64,000 bases of DNA from Forficula auricularia (taxonomy: Eukaryota; Arthropoda; Insecta; Dermaptera; Forficulidae): the NCBI GenBank assembly GCA_024734495.1, contig JALMQS010000681.1, positions 5,395,353 to 5,459,352 of the forward strand, written 5' to 3'. The first letter of the stretch is position 1, and each line of letters opens with the position of its first letter. The translations under genes were made by a program, and so were the position numbers. Shown here in pieces: positions 56,160-64,000 of the stretch. Below the pieces are notes generated by a model that was not told the DNA's origin, made no database searches, and saw only the letters and a program-made list of their open reading frames with translations.

Positions 56160-56229
56160 CTGAGAAAAAGGAAAAACTAATTGCATATTGTTTCCTAAAT
56201 CCTTTTATAATTGTTCTTGAAAGTTGACT

Positions 56230-56516
56230 TTAATTATTCTAGACTTTAGTAAGAGAATAGAATATCAAGAGTAGAAAGAAATTGAAGAAGAAACAGCTTC
56301 TACTTGTTTTCTACTTTGGCAAGAGATTTCTTCTAAATCTATCTATTTAAAAATGAGATTTTCGTGCTCGGTTCTCCGGACTGGTGGTCCTAGCGGGCTA
56401 TTCCCCTTAAAAAATCCAATTTCAGAGGCATTTTTTGTTGCAAACTTTTTATTATTTTTTTGCAAATGTTAGATATATTGATAAAATACCTAAAAACCAT
56501 ATTAATCTAATCCATG
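56230..56516. other. Spacer with a small GC-rich block
   Basis: 'gctcggttctccggactggt' at about 56367 is locally GC-rich and unexplained. Confidence 0.35.
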
Positions 56517-58770
56517 CAGTGGCGTAGCGTGGGTTCTTGGCGCCTGGGGCCGCCCGGGAATTCGCCGCCCCCCCCCCCTACTTTGATTATTAGTTTAAAG
56601 TTTAAATATTTTATTCAACGGACCTAATGTACATCGTAAAACTTATTGAAAGTCAAGATAAACTACTACTTCTTCGGAAGGAATATGCATCTATGGGAGA
56701 AATGGGGCAAAAAACCCACAGAAAGTTTATATTTTAAAATGTCAGAATGTTTACAAGGCATAACTTTATTAACATAACACTAGGTACATACAACAATAAT
56801 TAATAAAAACACGTATTCAAGTTTTCAAGTATTTATTTGCGAATTGAGTGTACAATAGGATCTTAAATTATACATAGTGCTCATCACTTTCAACATTTAC
56901 AGGTATTGCAAAAAAAGTATAATTAGAATAGAGAGCTTAACTTAATAAAATTAAAAGAAAAAACCCTAAATTGCACTGTGCCTTACAAGGCTATTTCTAT
57001 TTTGAATACATTTTTAGTTTGTAAAAATTGGAGGCTCTATCGGAGACGCTAAATTTCGACTCGGGTATTAGTTTATAAATGTACTCTTCGTGTTTTTTTC
57101 AAAGAATTATCTTTTACACAATCGTCAATATCAAAATGTATGTCATGTTCAATTGTCAGAATAGCTAAATTTGAAAGTCTCAACGTGGACATGCTCGATC
57201 TCAGATAATTTTTTATTAACTTTAGGTTAGAGAAGCTTCTCTCGCAACTGGCATTACTAACGGCAGATGTTAAAAAATCCTCAACATTATGACAATGTTT
57301 GGTAAGCCATCTTCAAGTTTGGACTCAATTATGTATTTTGATACACCCAGAGAGCCGGACTTAATAAGCTCTTTTTTACAATCTGGGTCTGTTGCAGCCA
57401 CGAAAGCTCGTAGACGTGCGCACTCATGTTGGAACTCTTCTGTATTTATGCCCCAAGGAGCTTGATTTAGGTTAAGTTCTTCAGAGCCCAACATTAGTGC
57501 AGGCATTAAAAAGGCATATTTGTGCGCTAGATTTTGCAGCTGTTGGAATCGATCACGAATTTTAGCAGTTACTCTGTCTATTGAAATAAACATTGTTCTC
57601 CTCAATGCGTTGTCGTAAGATAACCCAACATCTACATTTCCGTCGCCAAAAATATGCTTCCTCCTGATTCGTCTTGTGGGTTCAAAAGAAATTCCAAGCT
57701 CTTCACATAAGCTTTTAGCATATCGTAGAGCGTCGTCCACAAATTCTTCTCGTTTTTCTTCTAATACGGTCTGTAAAGCACTTATTTTCTGAGCACACTG
57801 ATGTATGTTCAGTCCTTCTGTTTGCAAATACTTTTGAGTATCATTAACTTCACGTAGTATCGGTTGCCAGAAGCCTAAGTAACATAAAAATGAAAATGAT
57901 TGCATAGCAACTAATAAACTTTCTGCATCCGTCTGTGTGTTCAAGCTTTCATTCGTTTCCGTCAGTTTTTCCAGTACAGTCAAAGTTTCTTTGTAATGAT
58001 GTCTAATGGAATTTATCGCATCACCTCTAGCGCTCCAACGTGTGTTCTGAACTCTTTTTAAACTTTTTTCTGTGTCTGCAAGAAGAACTTCCCACCGGTG
58101 CGTTGATGTAGAAAAAATGTGTTGAACGACTTCAGGGCCTCTCTGTATCAATACAACCTCATGTTTGAATTTACACTTTCAGGCCATTTTCCAATGTCGT
58201 TGCTATCAAAATCGGTTATATTTTGTTGCAATGTCGGAATTTCAGCAGTCACAGCAAAATTATTTGAATCTAACAAATTCGTACTATTAATCAAAGGTTG
58301 CGAGTCGTTGGTGTCGGGGTTTTGTTCTATTTGAGCTATTTCTTGGTTTCGAACATCACTAGTCTTTGAAGAACTCACACCCGAAACCCGTGGTGTACAC
58401 TCTGTCGTCTCCAAAACGTTCACAAACTTCAATAAAATTCCTTCATTCTTCCTGATATTCTCCTCCTTTGCTTTCTTCTTATTCCGATAATATGCTCCGC
58501 TTTCTTTTGCCCTTTTTATTTTTAATAAGAGAAGTGCTATAAAAGTAAAGAAACCGAAATCGTTTTTTATTATTATTTACTAACCTAAAAGAATATATTC
58601 TTAGATTTAAAAACGTGTTTTAGTATTTAATTACTCCTTAATTCCAATTCTATAGTAATTTAATGAAAATGCTCTAAAAACACGAAACGTTTTTCGTTTA
58701 TTTGGTTGATACGGATAGATATGATACCTCTTGTCTAGACAGTTTTACTCATGAGTGAATTAATTAACTG
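56517..58770 (-). mobile_element. hAT transposon of the ZMYM1-like group, degenerate
   Basis: The left end is CAGTGGCGTAGCGTGGG, a typical hAT tip, followed by a GC-rich subterminal block with a C run (about 56567-56578). The transposase pseudogene lies inside on the minus strand. No matching right tip was found before the poly-T at 58771, so the upper boundary is approximate. Confidence 0.65.
57073..58536 (-). pseudogene. hAT transposase pseudogene (ZMYM1-like), internally deleted
   Basis: On the minus strand, after a plausible acceptor (tttctttacttttatag, ending 58537), the frame starts 'KRAKESGAYYRNKKKAKEEN' and continues to 'NDIGKWPESVNSNMR'. After one frameshift near 58155 comes 'LIQRGPEVVQHIFSTSTHRW', then 'RVQNTRWSARGDAI', a hallmark of this hAT group, and the long C-terminal part. 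A second frameshift near 57275 separates the terminal hAT dimerisation block 'NASCERSFSNLKLIKNYLRS' and 'LSNLAILTIEHD'. The stop is at 57073-57075. In intact relatives a TTF-type zinc finger and the first catalytic region lie between 'IQRGP' and 'FSTSTHRW'; here these are joined directly, so roughly a third of the protein has been lost. It cannot be active. Related host genes (ZMYM1-like) exist, but the lesions and hAT end point to a transposon. Confidence 0.82.
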
Positions 58771-58800
58771 TAAATTTTTTTTTTTTTTTTTTTTTTTAAT

Positions 58801-59528
58801 CAAATATTTTGAAAAATATTAACGGTATCTTCAAAAAATACAGTGTACAAACTTTTTTATCACAATTTGTGACTGAGTCAGAAGACGAATATTCACTACA
58901 ACGCCATCTCTACCACTTCACTCGCTTAGCACAGAGGTTTGACTTAACACTGTCAACAAAAAAAACGAAATCACTTACAATCTCTAAGGTTCCACTACGC
59001 TGTAAGCTCCAACTGTATGATAAAAATTATAGAACAAGTCATGTCATTCTCGTACCTTGGCATACAAATAACTTCCTATCAAGATCTAGAAATGGAGGTA
59101 AAATACCAGGCAGCTAAGGAACTAAGAATTTCAGGTTGTCTCAATGATACAATCTGGAATAACAAACACTTAGGAGAGAAGCCAAGGTACGAATTTAGAT
59201 ATCAGTTGTTCGACCTGTTTTAACATACGCCCCTGAAACAAGACCAGAAACAACAAAAACAACACAAATCCTGGAAGCAGCCGAAATGAAGACGTTAAGG
59301 AGAATTTCAAACTTAACACTGTTCGACAGGGAGAATAGTGATGATATCAAAGAAGCGTGCGGCATCCAAAAAATAAGCGAGTGGATAAGAAGAAGAAAAG
59401 AAGAATGCTATGCACATGTAGGAAGAATGTCGGACGATAGAATATTAGGCAAAATAATGAAAAATCGGCCAGAAGGGAAAAGGAGTAGATGGCGTCCAAA
59501 GAAAAGATGGCACGACGATCTGGTATAA
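58801..59528 (+). pseudogene. Non-LTR retrotransposon RT C-terminal relic
   Basis: Pieces in successive frames read 'RLAQRFDLTLSTKKTKSL', 'IEQVMSFSYLGIQITSYQD', 'ISGCLNDTIWNNKHLG', 'VVRPVLTYAPETRPETTK', 'AAEMKTLRRIS' and 'RSRWRPKKRWHDDLV' with TAA at 59526-59528. This order is that of the thumb/C-terminal part of a widespread arthropod LINE. At least two frameshifts and one stop are present. The RT core is missing: 5' truncation right after a poly-T (58771-58797). A GAA repeat (59549-59568) follows, as at LINE 3' ends. Confidence 0.75.
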
Positions 59529-59548
59529 ACAGACCTGAGGTCTATAAA

Positions 59549-59568
59549 GGAAGAAGAAGAAGAAGAAG
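59549..59568 (+). repeat. (GAA)n microsatellite
   Basis: About six GAA units directly after the LINE relic's stop, likely its 3' tail or target. Confidence 0.75.
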
Positions 59569-59822
59569 ATATATTGAATTGGTGTTGTTATCGTCCATGA
59601 TGAATATTTTTCTTTTTGGCTTGTTATTGGGTACTTGGACTTGAAATAAAATTAGAAGACAAATTTTCGAAATATTGCTACATTTTGCAGTATATTTTTC
59701 TGCTTCCTCAGGCAATCTACAACAATAATAACAATTGCATTCATATGCCATCACCAATTAAAACATGAATAAAATTTTCTTTTTAAAAAACCTTTTGAAA
59801 AATATAAATTTGAACTTAACCT

Positions 59823-59825
<3 letters not shown>

Positions 59826-59870
<45 letters not shown>

Positions 59871-59900
59871 ATATATTTATAGATAGATAGATAGATAGAT
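59826..59900. repeat. (TA)n plus (TAGA)n microsatellite
   Basis: A long TA tract with one break is followed by five TAGA units. Confidence 0.9.
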
Positions 59901-59904
59901 CATT

Positions 59905-60165
59905 ACACCATATGTCGATCAAAATTCAGCAAAGTAATGACATCCTTTTCTTTTTTACACTATTTTTAAGAACAACACAATCGTATTATAAGGCCTAACT
60001 TATACAGATAGATAATAATATTAATACAAATAAAGAATCTTGACAATGATAATACATTAAAAATTATTCTCTCAATTGCTTGCCAACAGCTAAAATGGAA
60101 ATTTCTCTATTTTTTATTTTTATTTTTTTATTTTATTCAAATTATTTAAAGTTACTTTTAAGCTA
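59905..60165. other. AT-rich spacer
   Basis: Nothing recognised. Confidence 0.4.
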
Positions 60166-60167
60166 TC

Positions 60168-60400
60168 TTGAGGCTAGAAGAATTATCCCAAGATTTTGGT
60201 TAAAATCAAAAGAGCTTTGTTTATTTGAAGATTTTTTGGTATTTTATAATTTCGTCATTTTTACGGTTTTTTCAAAACATCTTGGGGAAAACCCAAATTG
60301 AAATAAATTGATTGAAGAAAATGTGTATGATGATTTCCAATAGGGAGAAACTAATGTGAGTCTTGTGGTGCACACACCAGTTGAAGATATAATTCAAATT
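60168..60400 (+). repeat. Dispersed repeat V, copy 2
   Basis: 'cttgaggctagaagaatta' to 'gtcttgtggtgcacacacca' aligns to 61020-61245 and, in part, to 4396-4470. The frame 60080-60301 crosses it and is not conserved. Confidence 0.6.
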
Positions 60401-60739
60401 GATCTTAAATATAAAACCGCGATTTTGATATTATTGTATGAAAAATGAAATATCATTACTCCAAAATCTGAAGTTAAAAAGTTTTTTAAAGCTGTTTTTT
60501 GTTCCACAATGATAATTTTATTAATTTTTCTATTATAAACATTTGTTTTTAAATAAAGATATAATCTCTAGTGAAAGACAAATAACTAATAATAATGGCT
60601 AGTAATTAACTCATCTTAATTTGGGGTAATTCAATCATTCCCTTACAAAGTAATTTTTTTTCTAATAAAATTATCCTTTCCATGAATTGAATGAATATTT
60701 TAAAATTACCTGTTTTTAAGCATAACCCAAAATATCACA

Positions 60740-60928
60740 TTAAATGAAAATAAACCGATTTTTGGGGTCTTTCATTATTTTCCAGCTCTCGAAAATGTTG
60801 GAATAATAAAGCCAGCCAGACTGATTAGAAAGACTCAGCGTCGGCGTCGCCTGCATTCTCAAGGGTATGCATTCGAATAGAACGATCTGTGCTAGTGGTT
60901 GCATCGCCAGGCGGCGTTCAGTATTCAT
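60740..60928 (-). CDS. Small ORF in a GC-rich island (doubtful)
   Basis: ATG at 60926-60928 opens 62 codons beginning MNTERRLAMQPLAQIVLFE, in a patch much less AT-rich than its flanks (60800-60930). No family is recognised. The latter part is biased toward AT-rich codons. It may be a coding exon remnant or chance. Confidence 0.22.
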   Translation of the reverse strand: MNTERRLAMQPLAQIVLFECIPLRMQATPTLSLSNQSGWLYYSNIFESWKIMKDPKNRFIFI

Positions 60929-61019
60929 TAATTTCGGAGCTTATAAAAAAACATTTTTTATTTTAATCGTTCATATCTCGTCTACTGTAAATTGCAGAGC
61001 TTTGGCATTTTAAACTTAA

Positions 61020-61250
61020 TTACCTAGAGGCTAGAAGAAGTACCTCAAGATTTTGGCTAAAATCGAAGAACATGAAGTTGATGTTTACTTGAAGATTTTT
61101 GGTATTTTGCAATTTCGTTTTTTCTGGTTTTCTCAAAATGGCTTGGAGGAAACCAAAAGTGAAGTGATTTGAATGGAGAAAATTGGTATGATTTCAAATA
61201 AGCAATAAAATAATGTGAAAGTCGTGTGTCCACACCAAGTTCATTATTTT
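61020..61250 (+). repeat. Dispersed repeat V, copy 3
   Basis: Direct repeat of copy 2 about 850 bp downstream, sharing 'ctcaagattttggctaaaat' and 'cacaccaagttcatt'. Confidence 0.6.
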
Positions 61251-61992
61251 TCGTTTTGGGCTTTATATTCGAAAATAGCATAACATATTATAATATATAT
61301 CTAATATCCCCAAAAAGATAAGTATTTCGACCAAATTATTTGTTGTTTATCTTGGATTCTATATACTGCCCATGGGTATGACAGCAGCCCCCCACCTCCC
61401 TCCTAGGCGCAAAGTGATTCTTAAAAACTTTAATTCAAATGAAAAAAACATAAATACTTTCTGAAAATAACTAATTTCGATGCTATTGAGAGTGATTTAA
61501 ACATTTCATGTTTAGTGTACGTTTTTCCAGTACTTTTTTACTTTCACATTTATATTCTCTAAATTATGTAATAATTAATGATTAGGGTTCGGATCGATAT
61601 GCACTAAAAAACAGCAAAATTTGCATTTAAAAAGGCCGAAATATGCACTAAAAATATGCATTTTAAAAGAAAATGTGCACTTGAAATATGCATTAATAAT
61701 ATCTAGTGCCTGATAGCTTTAAACCTACTCAAGGAACGGGTAAAAGAAGAAATAGTTAATAAATTTATTTTAAAATTTATTGCTCTTAAAGGTATTTCTA
61801 AGTTGCTTACATTAAATCTACATCTGTGTTGTCTTGTCTGTTAAAGTTAATTTTAGCTTGGAAAATCAATTTAAGAAATTCGGGTTTTTTTTTTTATATT
61901 TTTTAGCATAATAGAACAAGTTCGTGATTTATTTCTCTTAAAAAATTTAAGAACATTTTAAGAAACAACTGCAAATTATTTAATATAAAATT

Positions 61993-62080
61993 AATTTAAT
62001 TAAATTAGGGAACGAAGAAAAGATTTTTATATTATAGACAAAAGGATCAGCCGGGTTTCGAGCCCGGGATCTTCGCATGT
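61993..62080 (-). repeat. tRNA-like SINE fragment, copy 1
   Basis: The minus strand has GGCTCGAAACC (62064-62054), a near B box. The preceding 70 bp ('gggaacgaagaaaagatttt') repeat at 62370. Confidence 0.4.
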
Positions 62081-62252
62081 GCGCTGCATCGCCTTTATAA
62101 GAACCTTATTATTTATTTATTATTTAACCCTCTTATTCTTTCGGCCACTGATCCCTGAACCCAAGCTAATACCTAATGTCTATATGAATTATGAAATTTC
62201 TTTAATCTCTTCCTCGTTCATTTTTATCAGCTCTGTAGTGGTATTTTTTTAA

Positions 62253-62525
62253 CTATTCTCAAACGCCTCCCAATCGATCACAAAACCCAAGGTTTGAAAA
62301 TAATTTTTCTCTTTGCTCCGGGGAGCAATCACAGCCAGGCCTCGTCGAAAGACAATTATTAATTAAATTAAATTAGGGAACGAAGAAAAGATTTTTATAT
62401 TATAGACAAAAGGATCAGCCGGAATTCGAACCCGGGATCTCATTGTGATTGCGCCCCGGGGCAAAGGAAAAAAAATTATTTTCGACTTTTGGGTTTATGA
62501 TCGAATGGGAGGCGTTTGAGAATAG
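62253..62525. mobile_element. Nested TIR element containing a SINE-like segment
   Basis: Arms of about 80 bp ('tctcaaacgcctcccaatcg', 62257, and its inverse ending 62525) surround about 110 bp, which include the second copy of the 75-bp tRNA-like segment (B box on the minus strand at 62431-62421). A single-arm relic is at about 11040-11105. Confidence 0.55.
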
Positions 62526-62942
62526 TATAAAATTAATGTTTTCAGTTTATTTTTAAAAGAAATTTAATATTTATTTTAATTTTTTAGAATAATTTTCATA
62601 ATATTATTTTAATTTAAATATATTTTAATTATTTCCTTAAATTTTGTCGATTTGTTTGCCAGTGAGAAAGGGGGAGATGGGGGTGTCAAAAAAAGGTTTG
62701 AAACCTGTGGCCTACCCTCTCTGTCTCTAAAATTTCAATTATATTTCTGATTTGCCAACAAACAAGGGACAAAAATCACACAAATATACAATTAAACTCC
62801 AAAATTTGCATTTATATAAAAAATAAGATTTTTCTGGGTGGGTCCTGATACCATATAAAACGCCCAGATATAAAAGATTAGAAGGATAGCAATCAAGGAA
62901 AAAAACATGCATTATATACAAAATCCGAACCCTAGTAATGAT

Positions 62943-64000
62943 ATATAGGATATAATGTGAAGTATAACGATCTGAAAAATTCTAATTGTTATGTGAAGAG
63001 CTATCGAAAGCTCCTATTGAAAGCCAAAATGTCAGACATAAGAGGATGCTGGAAAATTATTTCTCCCCTTTTTTAAAGAATTTCTAAGTATGAATAAACA
63101 AAAAATTTAATTAAAATTATTTCAGTGAATTCAATACTTTCTGAGAGATTTTTACCTTACACAAAAAAAATACCTTTGAGGTAAGTTTAAGCAGATACTA
63201 AAATCTTTAGAAACGTAGCTCAAATGACCTTTGTTTCCTGGCAACATAAGCTTCTAGAAAGTGCGGGAAAAACAAATGTTCAATAGTAGGCTAGCCAAAA
63301 TGTACTTTAAACCCTCATAGTATAATATTTTAATTCAAAAATATTTTTATAATACGAATCATCATTTCATTAACACGGTATCAAAAAAGTTGCGACTTTT
63401 TGTAATAAGGTCGCGGATAGACGCATCCTTCTCTTGCTATTTTTTAACAAGCTCCAACTCGCACAAGTCAAGTCCAGACAAGTTTTATTGGATTAGAGAT
63501 TATTCTTAAATGCTGTTATTCTAGGAATGGCCATTCGAACTTTGTTAGAAACGATAATCGTTATATAGGGTGAAATTCTACTCTAATTCAGAATAAATAT
63601 GCAAATAAAGAAATAATTTTAAGAGAATTGTATGCCTAAGCCTAGGTATGGATGTGAATCCAATTTTTTTAAAAGGGTGTAAGTCACTAATAAAACAAAG
63701 CTTACGCACTTTAAAAAAATTAGATTTATGAATTGAGTCCACTCGAAAATTTTCACTTTTTTAGTTTAACATTTATTTTTTTTTAATATACCATATATGT
63801 AAGTATTGCGATCGCCTGACGGGGTCCTGACACTTTAAGAGCTTCTATCTCAGAGAAGAAAAAAGTTAATATCACTTTGTGACTTCTAGGTGAAAGGAAT
63901 CGATGCCATTGATATTTTGAAACTTAAATCTAGAACTAAAAACCGAATTTTGTGGTCCTCAGAGTATAAAAAGTGACCAAAAACACTTTGGTCATGTGTA
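62943..64000. other. AT-rich stretch to window end
   Basis: A minor repeat ('gtaagtattgcgatc...gacttctaggtgaaa') near 63800-63895 recurs at 14297. No gene is supported. Confidence 0.4.

Larger units (their letters stand above)
61583..62934. mobile_element. Non-autonomous hAT-like element, 1352 bp, with 8-bp duplication
   Basis: It starts TAGGGTTCGGATCGATATGC and ends with the inverse ATCCGAACCCTA; 12 terminal bases are identical. Flanks TTAATGAT (61575-61582) and GTAATGAT (62935-62942) match at 7 of 8, a hAT-size duplication. Subterminal 'atatgcactaaaa' repeats occur at the left. Inside are a nested TIR pair and two tRNA-like segments. The 60-codon minus frame at 62739-62921 is not conserved with any known family. 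Confidence 0.75.

Noticed and set aside
1..64000. tRNA genes, rRNA genes, CRISPR arrays, bacterial operons or phage
   Set aside because: No complete tRNA cloverleaf, rRNA block or regularly spaced repeat-spacer array was seen. Tandem repeats here are contiguous monomers without unique spacers.

Overview
This is an AT-rich nuclear DNA window from an animal, most likely an arthropod. It carries mariner, hAT, Tigger/pogo, Helitron, Penelope-like, R4/Dong-type and other LINE relics, many fold-back elements and several microsatellites, and there are no operons or bacterial signals. A crustacean such as a copepod would fit this repeat load, but that is an impression and not something the sequence proves. 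Almost everything recognisable is transposable-element material. No complete host gene is visible. At most a few isolated exon candidates were found from splice signals and open frames: minus strand near 13.3, 15.6, 37.2 and 56.0 kb, and plus strand near 16.05 kb.

Layout. 1-3.1 kb: a dispersed repeat split by a fold-back element made of 119-bp tandem units in opposed orientation. 4.7-6.8 kb: a mariner element (D34D transposase, internally deleted and frameshifted) carrying a palindromic MITE next to its start codon and a second copy of the dispersed repeat. 7.1-9.4 kb: a GC-richer unexplained patch, a short Helitron, and a TIR element built of roughly 115-bp monomers. 11-13 kb: a TA-flanked MITE with a CRE octamer and a 273-bp Penelope-like element bearing two inverted hammerhead-ribozyme motifs, flanked by a perfect 18-bp direct repeat. 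14.4-21.2 kb: three large fold-back palindromes and a C-rich tract. 21.3-27.7 kb: four copies of a nested palindromic element, one interrupted by a 1144-bp unclassified insertion. 29-33 kb: palindromic MITE, hAT MITE, a perfect hairpin, a Tigger MITE and LINE 3' ends. 34-44 kb: repeat families, a TA-flanked fold-back element and two Tigger-type elements, one with a transposase tail. 47.5-48.3 kb: a second hammerhead-bearing Penelope-like element. 49.35-51.71 kb: the best-preserved gene-like feature, an R4/Dong-type retrotransposon embedded in a (TAA)n tract. 52.3-53.8 kb: roughly 510-bp repeats carrying hairpins, one split by a palindrome with a tRNA-like B box. 54-59.6 kb: a hAT MITE, a ZMYM1-like hAT transposase pseudogene and a truncated LINE. 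61.6-62.9 kb: a non-autonomous hAT with 8-bp target duplication.

The genes do not act together as a pathway. The biology here is the history of nested transposition: elements inserted into elements, autonomous copies shortened to internally deleted forms, and self-cleaving ribozyme motifs kept in Penelope-like fragments.
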